NCBI GenBank assembly: GCA_013322215.1
Contig: JAAMEZ010000050.1
Location: 62,001-126,000 of the forward strand
DNA from: Martinezella rhizogenes
GTDB taxonomy: Bacteria; Pseudomonadota; Alphaproteobacteria; Rhizobiales; Rhizobiaceae
Length of the DNA: 64,000 nucleotides
Direction: 5' to 3'
Shown: one piece after another, positions 56,573-64,000 of the stretch
Layout: each line of letters starts with the position of its first letter
Position numbering within the stretch: the first letter of the stretch is position 1
Translations under genes and position numbers: made by a program
Notes under the pieces: generated by a model
What the model saw: only the letters and a program-made list of their open reading frames with translations
Database searches by the model: none
What the model was told of the DNA's origin: nothing

Positions 56573-57023
56573 CGAGGCGCTGTTCCTCGAGCTTGGCGCA
56601 GTCAACCAGTACTGGGTTCACTATCGACTCCTCGAAGACTGGGGCTACACCAAGCTCGCCAAGAAGGAGCGTGCAGAATCCATCGAGGAAATGCAGCACG
56701 CCGACCGTCTCGTCGCTCGCATCATCTTCCTTGAAGGTCATCCCAACCTGCAGACGCTGGCGCCGCTGCGCATCGGCCAGAACGTCAAGGAAGTGCTTGA
56801 GGCCGATCTCGCCGGCGAATACGACGCCCGCACGGCCTACAAGAAGTCGCGCGATATCTGTCACGATGCTGGCGACTATGTTTCCATGAAGCTGTTCGAA
56901 GAGCTGCTTACGGACGAGGAAGGCCATATCGACTTCCTCGAAACCCAGCTCGAACTGCTCGGAAAAATCGGCGAAGCCAAATACGGCCAGCTCAACGCTG
57001 ATTCCGCCGATTCTGCAGAATAA
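56538..57023 (+). CDS. bfr: Bacterioferritin
   Basis: A 161-residue heme-binding ferritin that stores iron in 24-mers. With the TTG at 56538 as start, the ferroxidase and heme residues fall exactly at Glu18, Glu51, Met52 (heme), His54, Glu94, Glu127 and His130, as in E. coli. The TTG follows AGGAG with 8 bases spacing. An ATG at 56514 gives a 169-residue form with extra residues and no ribosome site. It lies behind bfd. Confidence 0.95.
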   Translation: MKGDKKVIERLNEALFLELGAVNQYWVHYRLLEDWGYTKLAKKERAESIEEMQHADRLVARIIFLEGHPNLQTLAPLRIGQNVKEVLEADLAGEYDARTAYKKSRDICHDAGDYVSMKLFEELLTDEEGHIDFLETQLELLGKIGEAKYGQLNADSADSAE

Positions 57024-57034
57024 TCGATGCTCTA

Positions 57035-57071
57035 GAGCGTGTTCACTTTTCTTCGAATTGTGAACACGCTC
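57035..57071. repeat. 12-bp perfect inverted repeat after bfr
   Basis: GAGCGTGTTCAC (57035-57046) pairs with GTGAACACGCTC (57060-57071), loop 13 bases. It lies 12 bases after the bfr stop. No T-run follows, so its role may be mRNA stability or a protein site. Confidence 0.65.
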
Positions 57072-57090
57072 CATCGTCTTGCTTCTTTAC

Positions 57091-57139
57091 GCATTCCGAG
57101 CAGAAAACCGCGCTGCGCTTTTCCTGGAAATGGCTTTAT
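57091..57139. repeat. Interspersed hairpin element, copy 3 (after bfr)
   Basis: GCATTCCGAGCAGAAAACCG then CGCTGCGCTTTTCCTGGAAATGGCTTTATG. The AGAAAACCG ... TTTTCCTGGAAA core and the overall length match copies at 15198 and 29071. Confidence 0.65.
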
Positions 57140-57140
57140 G

Positions 57141-57170
57141 GCCGGCCGTTTTGCGGCCGGCTTTCTTTTT
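57141..57170. terminator. Terminator between bfr and rppH
   Basis: GCCGGCCG (57141-57148) pairs with CGGCCGGC (57154-57161) and is followed by TTTCTTTTT on the right. It lies between converging bfr and rppH and probably serves bfr; the rppH stop follows at once. Confidence 0.8.
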
Positions 57171-57709
57171 CAGTCCTCGGCCTTCAAGCCGGCCAGATGG
57201 CTGAATTCCGAAACGACCTGCTCGTAGACCGATCGCTTGAAGGGAACGATCAGATCGGGAAGCACTGCCATGGGCTTCCACTCCCAAGCGTCGAATTCCG
57301 GCTCGTGGCCGCCCGGCGGAGGATTGATGGCGATCTCGCTCTCGTCGCCGTCGAAGCGGAAGGCGAACCAGCGTTGCGTCTGGCCGCGGTACTTTCCCTT
57401 GAGGCCGATGCCGATCAGCTGCGGCGGCAGATCGTAGTTGATCCAGTTTTTCGCTTCCGCCATCAGGGTCACGGCTTTCATGCCCGTTTCCTCGTAAAGC
57501 TCGCGATAGGCCGCCGTCAGCGGATCTTCGCCCTCGTCTATGCCGCCTTGCGGCATCTGCCAGAGCTGCGGCGAGCCATCATATTCGGAATTGCCATCCG
57601 GAATGCGGCGGCCAGCCCAGACCAGACCCTCCCGGTTCAAGATCATGATGCCGACGCAGGGGCGGTAAGGCAGGTCTTCGGCTCTCACGGGGGCGTGGGG
57701 CGTGCTCAT
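57170..57709 (-). CDS. rppH: RNA pyrophosphohydrolase RppH
   Basis: A 179-residue Nudix enzyme that removes pyrophosphate from mRNA 5' ends to start decay, or hydrolyses Ap4A-like dinucleotides. The Nudix box is split by reading GGIDEGEDPLTAAYRELYEE then TGM, and the RPCVGIMILNREGLVWAGRR start is typical. It follows the YibQ-like gene by 15 bases on the same strand. A terminator lies at the end. Confidence 0.94.
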   Translation of the reverse strand: MSTPHAPVRAEDLPYRPCVGIMILNREGLVWAGRRIPDGNSEYDGSPQLWQMPQGGIDEGEDPLTAAYRELYEETGMKAVTLMAEAKNWINYDLPPQLIGIGLKGKYRGQTQRWFAFRFDGDESEIAINPPPGGHEPEFDAWEWKPMAVLPDLIVPFKRSVYEQVVSEFSHLAGLKAED

Positions 57710-57724
57710 CGTTCTCTCCAGGGA

Positions 57725-58918
57725 TCAGGGATGTTTCGGGTCATCGGCAAGCGCCGAGACGGCGACGATTTCGATGCCGCGCATGGCAGCCTCCTCGCTC
57801 CATTTGCTGATGGCGTCGACGCTCTCGTCGAAGGCGGAGGCAACGCCGATCGCCGAACCGTTGCGGCGGGCGATGCGTTCCAGCTCGTCGAGCTTTCTGA
57901 GGATCGCATCCTGCTGCAGCTCGCCGTCGAGCTGCACGTCGGCAAAAGCATGCGGCACTTCCAGCGTCTTGGCCAGCGTTCCGGATTTGGATTGCGCCGA
58001 AGAGCCGTCATCCAGGAACAGCAGACCACGCTTGCCGATGTCGCGCAGCACGGGTTCCATGGCGCCGGGATTGGCGAGGAAGCGGCCGCCGAGATAGTTC
58101 ATGACGCCGGTATAATTGGTAATCTTGCCCATGGCCTTGTGCAGGTTGTCGATGTTTTTTGCGGCCGAAAGCGATGTGAGCAGCGTATCCGGGCCGGGAT
58201 TGTTGCTGGGATAATCGAAGGGCTCGAACGGTACCTGGATGAGGATCTCATGGCCTCCGCGTCGCGCCTCCTGCATCCAACGTTGCAGGCTGTTGCCGCT
58301 GACGGCAAAGGCGAGTGTGATGTCCTCCGGCAGCTTCTCGATGGCGCGCTGCGTGCCGGTCTGGCTCAGCCCAAGGCCGCTGACGACGATGGCGACGCGG
58401 GTGCCGCGCGCACCGGACCAGGGCCGCGCATACTGATCCATCGGTCGCAGACCACTCGGCCCGATAATCGGTAATTTGCCGAAGGGCGAATCTTCCAGCA
58501 GGCTGTCATTCGGCGTTGCCGCCATGCGCGGATCCTGGCCCACCTGGTTGGCGTTGATCAAGACCGGGCCGCTGCCATCCCGATTGCTCGGGCTGAACAT
58601 GGTAACGACCGAGCCGTCACCGGTAACGATGCGTGCGGTATTGGCGCCGGATTGCGGATCGACCTGGGTCAGCCCGGCCTGGCCGGTTTGCCCGGTCGCA
58701 GCCGGCTTGGCCTCGGTCGGAGGTGCCGGATCTTCTTTCTTTGCCGTCTCGACCGGCTGGGTCTTTTGCAGGTGATCGCGCAGAAGCGCCGAATAGAGAG
58801 AAAAGCCGGCGATCGCGATCAGGCAGAAGCCACCGAGAATGCGTCCAAAGGGGATGGAGCGCCGCTGGCGGCCGGGGCCGCGATTCTGTCCCAACGGTGC
58901 ATGCAAATCCGTTCCCAA
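57725..58918 (-). CDS. Divergent polysaccharide deacetylase family protein (YibQ/DUF610-like)
   Basis: A 397-residue protein with an N-terminal membrane segment (about residues 25-42, FGRILGGFCLIAIAGF), a Pro/Ala/Thr-rich linker, and a C-terminal deacetylase-like fold of the DUF610 family (ARVAIVVSGLG as TRVAIVVSGLG, then NNPGPDTLLTSL). The family lacks the usual His/Asp metal site. There is no suitable ATG: I place the start at TTG (58918), behind GGTGGA; GTG at 58930 is the alternative. In rhizobia it commonly lies next to ctpA and rppH, as here. Confidence 0.85.
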   Translation of the reverse strand: MGTDLHAPLGQNRGPGRQRRSIPFGRILGGFCLIAIAGFSLYSALLRDHLQKTQPVETAKKEDPAPPTEAKPAATGQTGQAGLTQVDPQSGANTARIVTGDGSVVTMFSPSNRDGSGPVLINANQVGQDPRMAATPNDSLLEDSPFGKLPIIGPSGLRPMDQYARPWSGARGTRVAIVVSGLGLSQTGTQRAIEKLPEDITLAFAVSGNSLQRWMQEARRGGHEILIQVPFEPFDYPSNNPGPDTLLTSLSAAKNIDNLHKAMGKITNYTGVMNYLGGRFLANPGAMEPVLRDIGKRGLLFLDDGSSAQSKSGTLAKTLEVPHAFADVQLDGELQQDAILRKLDELERIARRNGSAIGVASAFDESVDAISKWSEEAAMRGIEIVAVSALADDPKHP

Positions 58919-59113
58919 GTTCCAATCCACCCCAAGCGGAAAACTGTATCGGCCTCGAGCATATCGCTCACGGCGAAGCGGAAAAATGCCCGCGGCACTC
59001 AAAGCGCTAAAACATGAACAAAACTGTTTCTGAACGACGCCGGATTCATGCAGAATTAAGGCCGGCCAGAAAGAGCGGAACGATACCCGCTGTCCCGCTC
59101 CCCCATCATGAAA

Positions 59114-59140
59114 GCGCCGGGTCTGTTTCCAGCCCGGCGC
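59114..59140 (-). terminator. Terminator after ctpA
   Basis: GCGCCGGG (59114-59121) pairs with CCCGGCGC (59133-59140). Read on the minus strand it is followed by TTTCAT, so it ends the ctpA unit. Confidence 0.7.
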
Positions 59141-59146
59141 CAATCC

Positions 59147-60475
59147 TTACTTGGAGGAAACCGCCTTTTCGGGGTTCGGCGGGAAGGACGGGTCGGTCTT
59201 CGCGCCACGCAGCAGGTCGAGTGCGTAGTTGAGCTGGATATCATCCTTCGGATCCGGCGGCACGTAGGCCGACGAGCCGGAGCCCTTGTCGGTCTCGCTC
59301 TGGCCCTTGATGTGGCCCGGCAGGCTGGATTCGCCTTCGCTCGTCAGCTTGCCCTTCAGATCGTCCGGCAGCGGCTGGTCGACCTTGACGTCAGGCGTGA
59401 TGCCGGTGCCCTGGATCGAGCGGCCCGACGGCGTGTAATAGAGCGCGGTCGTCAGGCGCAGCGCGCCGTTGCCGTCGCCGAGCGGAATGATCGTCTGAAC
59501 TGAGCCCTTGCCGAAGGACTGGGTACCGAGCACGGTGGCGCGACGCAGATCCTGCAGGGCGCCGGCAACGATTTCCGAAGCGGAAGCCGAGCCACCGTTG
59601 ATGAGCACGATGATCGGCTTGCCGTCGGTCAGATCGCCGGGGGTGGCGTTGAAGCGGCGGGTCTCGTCCGGATTGCGGCCGCGGGTCGAAACGATCTCGC
59701 CGCGCTCGAGCACGTCGTCGGCGACGTTGATCGCCTGATCGAGCAGACCGCCCGGGTTGAGACGCAGGTCGAGGACATAGCCCTTCAGCTTGTCGGCCGG
59801 GATATCCTTCTTGATCTTGGCGATCGCGGCTTCGAGGTCCGGCGTCGTCTTTTCCGTGAAGGAGATGATGCGGATATAGCCGACATCGCCGCCTTCCTCG
59901 CGTGACTTGACGGCGGCAACGGCGATGACGTCACGGATGACGGTGAGCTCGATCGGTTTGTCGACGCCCTTGCGCATCAGGGTGAGCTTGATCGGCGTCT
60001 TGACCGGACCGCGCATCTTCTCAACGGCGTCTTCCAGTTTCAGGCCGCGGACGGACTGGCCATCGATGGCGGTGATGTAGTCGCCGGCAAGAACACCGGC
60101 CTTGGCGGCGGGCGTATCGTCGATCGGGGTGATGACCTTGACCAGATCGTTGTCCATCGTCACTTCGATGCCGAGACCGCCGAACTCACCCTTGGTCTGG
60201 GTGCGCATATCTTCCGCATCCTTGGCGTTCATGTAGCTCGAATGCGGGTCCAGCGAAGAAAGCATGCCATTGATGGCGGCTTCGATGAGCTTGTCTTCCT
60301 GTGGCGGCGTCACATACTGCGCGCGAACGCGTTCAAAGACGTCGCCGAAAATCGACAACTCCTTGTAGGTGGAAGTGCCAGCGGCTTCCGCTGGCGCTAC
60401 CGCCGAGTAGATAACGCCCATCGCGGTCGCACCCATCAATGCGCCGACGAGAACAAGAGAAGCCCTACGTATCAT
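59147..60475 (-). CDS. ctpA: Carboxy-terminal processing protease
   Basis: A 442-residue S41 serine protease of the cell envelope. An N-terminal membrane segment/signal (about 5-30) precedes a PDZ domain (near 97-175, for example LGIEVTMDNDLVKVITPIDD). Ser298 in GGSASASE and Lys323 in FGKGSVQ form the catalytic pair, 25 residues apart as in family members. The tail is acidic. It overlaps the EnvC-like gene by 11 bases. Processing of envelope proteins is likely; targets are unknown. Confidence 0.94.
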   Translation of the reverse strand: MIRRASLVLVGALMGATAMGVIYSAVAPAEAAGTSTYKELSIFGDVFERVRAQYVTPPQEDKLIEAAINGMLSSLDPHSSYMNAKDAEDMRTQTKGEFGGLGIEVTMDNDLVKVITPIDDTPAAKAGVLAGDYITAIDGQSVRGLKLEDAVEKMRGPVKTPIKLTLMRKGVDKPIELTVIRDVIAVAAVKSREEGGDVGYIRIISFTEKTTPDLEAAIAKIKKDIPADKLKGYVLDLRLNPGGLLDQAINVADDVLERGEIVSTRGRNPDETRRFNATPGDLTDGKPIIVLINGGSASASEIVAGALQDLRRATVLGTQSFGKGSVQTIIPLGDGNGALRLTTALYYTPSGRSIQGTGITPDVKVDQPLPDDLKGKLTSEGESSLPGHIKGQSETDKGSGSSAYVPPDPKDDIQLNYALDLLRGAKTDPSFPPNPEKAVSSK

Positions 60476-61919
60476 TGCGTGCCTTTCCAGTGTCTTTGGA
60501 GGTCCACCAGGGCCGAGAATCGACTGGTTTTCCATCTTTTCGGAATTCAATGTAAAGCGTTGGCCGATCCGTTTCCAGCGCCAATGCGGTCGCGCTCGCG
60601 ACTCTTTTTTGGCCCATTGTGGCAAGCGGTTCGCCAGCGAAGACGAATCTGCCTGGGCGCGTCTTGATCGCGTCCATGCCCGACAGCACCATATGATAGC
60701 CGTCGCCCGTATCCAGGATGATCATCTGTCCGTAGCTGCGAAACGCGCCGGCATAGACGACCGTGCCGTCGGCGGGAGCCGTGACGAGCGCATCCGGACC
60801 GGTCGCGACGGTCAGTCCCATCGCGGTGTGGCCCGTGCCATCGTCGTCGCCGAACTGGCGGAGAATATCGCCCGCCACGGGCAGCTCCAACTTTTTCTTC
60901 AGGTCTGAGAATGGATATGCGGGCGTAATGCGGTTTTTATCGGGCACGCCGTTCTCGGCAAGGGCTTTCGCCTGCTCGCGCTGCTGTTCGGTCATTTGCG
61001 CGCGGCGCGCCTCTTCCGCGCGGGCAGCAGCGGCAGCGTCGCGCACCGAGCCGATCTGGCTTTCCAGCGAGGCGACGAGGCCTTCCAGGCTGGTTGCCTG
61101 ACCTGCCAGCTCTTCCGCGCGCTTGCGTTCCGTCTCGAGCTGGGCGGCATTTTCCTTGCTGTGCTTGTCGTTTTCCGCAATCAGCAGATCCATGCGCCGC
61201 TCCTCCTCCAGACTATTGGTCATGGTGGTGGTGAAGCTGGCCTTCTCAGTGGCTGCATCGGCCCGCAGCTTGCTGAGATCGGTGAGATCGGCGATGAGCT
61301 TGTCCGTCTCCTTGCGCATTCCGGGCACCACGGCGCCGAGAAGAATGGCGCTGCGCACCGAGGCGAGCGCATCGTCCGGCGTTACCAGCAGGGCCGGCGG
61401 CGGATTGCGTCCCATGCGCTCCAGCGCGCCGAGAACCTCGGCCAGCAGCGCGCGGCGATCGTGCAGGGAGGCGCGGATCTTGTCCTCCTTGACGGCGAGA
61501 TTCGTCAGAGTCTTCTCGCTTTGCTGGATCTTGCGATCCAGGTCCTTGCGGCGGGCGGCACTGTCGATCAGTGCCTGGCGCAGGCTGGCGGTGCTCTTGT
61601 CGAGAGAGGCTATGCTGTCTTCCAGCTCCTTCGTCTTGTCAGAGGAAAGACTAATCGTCTTCGAGAGTTCGTCGAGCTGGGCGCGGGTCTCATCGCGCTT
61701 GTGCGCGAGATCCGCGGCGGGGTCGGGCGGCTGTTGGGCAGGCGGCACCGATGCCGTAGTCGCCCGATCGTCGGGTGCTTGCGGCGTGATGGGGGCCGCA
61801 TCCTGTGCCAAGGCCACGTCTTTCCAGGAAATGGGGCCAGCCATGTAAGCACCCACGCCGAGACAGGCCGCCAAAGCTGGCAGCACGATACGCGAAAGCA
61901 TGGGCGGGGCTTTTCTCAT
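60465..61919 (-). CDS. Murein hydrolase activator EnvC-like protein
   Basis: A 484-residue envelope protein. A signal/membrane segment (about 7-25), a Pro/Ala linker, long coiled coils (about 60-300, rich in Ala/Glu/Lys/Arg) and a C-terminal LytM domain are visible. The LytM metal ligands are lost: TGHTAMGLTV has Leu where the Asp should be, and LYIEFRKDG lacks the usual His. So the domain is degenerate, as in EnvC, which activates amidases for cell division. The start is the ATG at 61919 or six codons later. It is the first gene of envC-ctpA. Confidence 0.88.
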   Translation of the reverse strand: MRKAPPMLSRIVLPALAACLGVGAYMAGPISWKDVALAQDAAPITPQAPDDRATTASVPPAQQPPDPAADLAHKRDETRAQLDELSKTISLSSDKTKELEDSIASLDKSTASLRQALIDSAARRKDLDRKIQQSEKTLTNLAVKEDKIRASLHDRRALLAEVLGALERMGRNPPPALLVTPDDALASVRSAILLGAVVPGMRKETDKLIADLTDLSKLRADAATEKASFTTTMTNSLEEERRMDLLIAENDKHSKENAAQLETERKRAEELAGQATSLEGLVASLESQIGSVRDAAAAARAEEARRAQMTEQQREQAKALAENGVPDKNRITPAYPFSDLKKKLELPVAGDILRQFGDDDGTGHTAMGLTVATGPDALVTAPADGTVVYAGAFRSYGQMIILDTGDGYHMVLSGMDAIKTRPGRFVFAGEPLATMGQKRVASATALALETDRPTLYIEFRKDGKPVDSRPWWTSKDTGKARNDT

Positions 61920-62088
61920 CCAGTCGGTTCGGCCTGGTCCCTTCAGATCGCGCAAAAATAAGCTGATTTGCCGCGATCAGCTAGGAAGCATCGTCATTTT
62001 CAGGGCGGGAATCAAAACACGCCTGTGTGAGCGTTTCGTTAACGCAAAAAGGCCGAAATCCAAACTGTTTTCAAAATGGATGGAACAA

Positions 62089-62571
62089 TCACACCCGGTG
62101 GTAGGGATGGCCGGAGAGGATAGTTACGGCTCGGTAGAGCTGTTCGGCAATGAGGATGCGCACGAGCTGGTGCGGCCAGGTCAATTTGCCGAGGCATATG
62201 GTCATGTCGGCCTTGTCGTAGAGGGAGGGGTCGAGACCATCGGCGCCGCCGATCGCGATCGTCAGGTCGCGCTTGCCCTGATCGCGGTATGTCCCGAGCA
62301 TGGCGGCGAAGGCTTCGCTGTCGAGCGCCTTGCCGCGTTCGTCGAGAAGAATGAGGACGCTGCCTTCCGGATGCGCCTTTTGCAAGAGGCCCGCCTCTTC
62401 GCGCTTGCGGGTTTCGCTATTGGAGGCGCGGCTTTCGGCAACCTCGGTCATACGTGCCATTTCCAGGCCAATGGCTGGTCCGGCCTTGGCGAAACGGTCG
62501 AGATAACGAGCCGCAAGATCCTTTTCCGGGCCGGCTTTCAGCCGTCCCACCGCAAAAAGACCTATCCGCAT
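62089..62571 (-). CDS. rlmH: 23S rRNA (pseudouridine-1915-N3)-methyltransferase RlmH
   Basis: A 160-residue SPOUT methyltransferase. The start MRIGLFAVGRLKAGPEKDLA, the LLDERGKALDSEAFA segment and the knot IAIGGADGLDPSLYDKADM are typical. The length is exactly standard with the ATG at 62571. It lies 115 bases after rsfS on the same strand; the two are commonly paired in bacteria. Confidence 0.95.
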   Translation of the reverse strand: MRIGLFAVGRLKAGPEKDLAARYLDRFAKAGPAIGLEMARMTEVAESRASNSETRKREEAGLLQKAHPEGSVLILLDERGKALDSEAFAAMLGTYRDQGKRDLTIAIGGADGLDPSLYDKADMTICLGKLTWPHQLVRILIAEQLYRAVTILSGHPYHRV

Positions 62572-62686
62572 TCCCGCTCCCAACCGTATCCGCCGTCATG
62601 GCGGCACAATACAAAACTCTTGCCGGAGGCTCATCTCCGGCGATGTAAAGCTGCCAACCGGGCCGGGAAAGCGTTCCTGACGTCCG

Positions 62687-63100
62687 TTAGTGCAGCGTGC
62701 CTTCGTCGAGATCGGGTGCTGCCCACATCTTTTCGATGTTGTAGAACTCGCGAATCTCCGGTCGGAAGACATGAACGATAATGTCGCCGGTGTCGATCAA
62801 CACCCAGTCGCCGCCATCAAGACCTTCGACGCGGGCATTGCCAAAACCCTCGTCCTTGAGATCGGTCATGAGATGGTCGGCAATCGCCAAGACATGGCGG
62901 TTCGATCGGCCGGAGACGACGACCATGTAGTCTCCAAGCGCAGACTTGCCAGCAATGTCGATGGTGACGATATTTTCGGCCTTGGAGTCCTCGAGGCTTA
63001 CGAGGACGGCTTGCAGGGCGCGGGCAGCGGCATCGGCGCCACGTTCCGAGCTCTTCGGGATAACGACAGGCGTTCTTCCCTTGGCGTGTACTGTTGTCAG
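62687..63100 (-). CDS. rsfS: Ribosomal silencing factor RsfS, apparent CTG start
   Basis: A protein of about 137 residues of the RsfS/Iojap family, which blocks joining of ribosomal subunits under stress. Signatures are IVTIDIAGKSALGDYMVV, VSGRSNRHVLAIADHLM and DWVLIDTGDIIVHVF. The best start is CTG at 63100 (before ACAACAGTACAC), behind AAGGAAGGAAGAGCA, a strong ribosome site. In-frame ATG codons upstream (63157, 63172) lack any such site. It lies 115 bases before rlmH. Confidence 0.85.
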   Translation of the reverse strand: MTTVHAKGRTPVVIPKSSERGADAAARALQAVLVSLEDSKAENIVTIDIAGKSALGDYMVVVSGRSNRHVLAIADHLMTDLKDEGFGNARVEGLDGGDWVLIDTGDIIVHVFRPEIREFYNIEKMWAAPDLDEGTLH

Positions 63101-63292
63101 TGCTCTTCCTTCCTTGAGTAACAGAACATGCACGTAAGTGATCTGAGTCGACCACATGACAAAGATAGGCATCAAAGCATTAAGGTTTCAAGACGCTGGC
63201 GGCCATCTTGAGGCGTTGAAGACAAGGATTTGTGTCCGAATAGGGCGCTTTCGCACCAGATATGGGTGAATATCCGTCGCGGAGGCCAAAAA

Positions 63293-63592
63293 TCAGCCTT
63301 CCGGGCTCACTCCGTCGACAAGGATGAGGTTGCGGCTGAGGGCCTGATCGCGGACTTCGAGAGCATGTGCGTATTCCGGCGATCGATACCAGGCTTTCGC
63401 CCGTGCCAAGTCAGGAAATTCCACGATCACGATCGCTCGCGGCGACCAATCGCCCTCCAGCTTTTCGATCGGGCCGCCGCGGACTAGATAATGCCCGCCA
63501 TGATCGGCGATGGATGCTGCCGCGCGGGTCCGGTAGGTCTCGAAAGCCTCGGCATCCCTGACGGTGACGTCGGAAATGATATAGGCCGGCAT
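63293..63592 (-). CDS. DUF1330 protein
   Basis: A 99-residue ferredoxin-like-fold protein of DUF1330. MPAYIISDVTVRDAEAFETY is the family start, and GGPIEKLEGDWSPRAIVIVEF and FPDLARAKAWYRSPEYAHA are the core. Function is unknown. The ATG at 63592 gives the standard N-terminus; a longer frame to 63646 is rejected. It stands between rsfS and the divergent ModE-type gene. Confidence 0.9.
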   Translation of the reverse strand: MPAYIISDVTVRDAEAFETYRTRAAASIADHGGHYLVRGGPIEKLEGDWSPRAIVIVEFPDLARAKAWYRSPEYAHALEVRDQALSRNLILVDGVSPEG

Positions 63593-63765
63593 CGATCTCC
63601 TCCTCTCAAAAACCGAGGCCCGCGCGTTTCTTGTTCGGCGCGCCAATGTGCTTTCATATGGAAGATCAGATAGGCCGACGCTGCGGCTTGTCCATTTCCC
63701 GCCGGCATGTACAGCCGGACGAAGGCCGCGTATACACTAGGCAGACCTCAAACTTTACAGATGCC

Positions 63766-64000
63766 ATGACAGATGCTCCGCAGCCACCGTTGAAGCCCAT
63801 CCTCCGCATCAGCTTTTCGGGGCAGGACCGGCTCGGGCGTGGCAAGATGGAGCTCCTTGAGCATATTCAGGAGACCGGCTCGATCTCGGCGGCTGGCCGC
63901 GCCATGGATATGTCCTATCGCCGGGCGTGGCTGCTCATCAGCGAATTGAACCATATGTTCCGCGAGCCGGTCGTCGAATCGCAGCGTGGCGGCCAGAAGG
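63766..64000 (+). CDS. ModE-type winged-helix regulator, N-terminal part (runs off the window)
   Basis: The first 78 codons read MTDAPQPPLKPILRISFSGQ, then GRGKMELLEHIQETGSISAAGRAMDMSYRRAW and LISELNHMF, which is the ModE-like N-terminal winged helix found in molybdate regulators and in stand-alone LysR-type HTH proteins. The ATG at 63766 fits; the rest, including any molybdate-binding domain, is beyond the window. The exact function cannot be told. Confidence 0.82.
   Translation, partial: MTDAPQPPLKPILRISFSGQDRLGRGKMELLEHIQETGSISAAGRAMDMSYRRAWLLISELNHMFREPVVESQRGGQK

Overview
The window is a stretch of core chromosome from an alphaproteobacterium of the Rhizobiales, most likely genus Rhizobium. 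Support comes from GC-rich rhizobial coding style, from the gene order ppsR / hemE / hemJ / rho / mnmE / mnmG / rsmG / parA / parB that marks the rhizobial and Caulobacter origin region, from alphaproteobacteria-only families (TrcR/DUF1013, the 1,600-residue NAD-glutamate dehydrogenase, ImuA-ImuB-DnaE2), and from an intergenic mosaic repeat of RIME type. I cannot fix the species. There are no tRNA or rRNA genes, no insertion sequences, no prophage and no CRISPR array. Layout: 1-5.9 kb holds mltA (partial), a Tim44-domain protein, fxsA, secB and the leftward run dnaQ-coaE-aroE-maf-ppsR. The gap 5872-6260 between divergent ppsR and hemE has several DnaA-box-like sequences and an AT-rich flank, and is the probable replication origin. 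6.2-15.1 kb is the rightward origin-proximal block hemE-hemJ, rho, mnmE, mnmG, rsmG, parA, parB. 15.3-19.5 kb is the leftward run leuS-lptE-holA. 19.7-24.7 kb has a YggS-type protein, trcR, acsA, an alpha/beta hydrolase and a DUF1674 protein. 24.7-30.8 kb has htpX, rsmB, a heparinase II/III-like gene and purH. 30.8-37.0 kb has an MFS transporter behind the giant glutamate dehydrogenase gene. 37.3-49.6 kb is mixed metabolism: pdxY, carbonic anhydrase, a lytic transglycosylase, asd, dps, an ArsR regulator with a short-chain dehydrogenase, a PAP2 phosphatase, leuB, a TIM-barrel protein, leuD, a CitE-like lyase and small proteins. 49.6-57.0 kb has a zincin, the SOS mutagenesis cassette imuA-imuB-dnaE2 behind a LexA box, and bfd-bfr for iron storage. 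57.2-64 kb is the leftward set rsfS, rlmH, an EnvC-like protein, ctpA, a YibQ-like protein and rppH, then DUF1330 and a partial ModE-type regulator. The strongest system-level signal is chromosome segregation. parA and parB sit 7-9 kb from the putative origin, and six 16-bp parS-like palindromes are scattered over 40 kb: one in the aroE start, two between mnmE and mnmG, a perfect one inside rsmG, and two single-mismatch sites at 40.0 and 44.6 kb, each beside a transcription terminator. Two other signals add to this: an interspersed hairpin element of about 50 bp in four places, and several genes whose true start appears to be TTG, GTG or CTG. I did not find a wholly new multi-gene system; the most useful leads are the parS layout, the origin, the repeats, the ArsR operator, the CTG start of rsfS and a 38-codon ORF between asd and dps.
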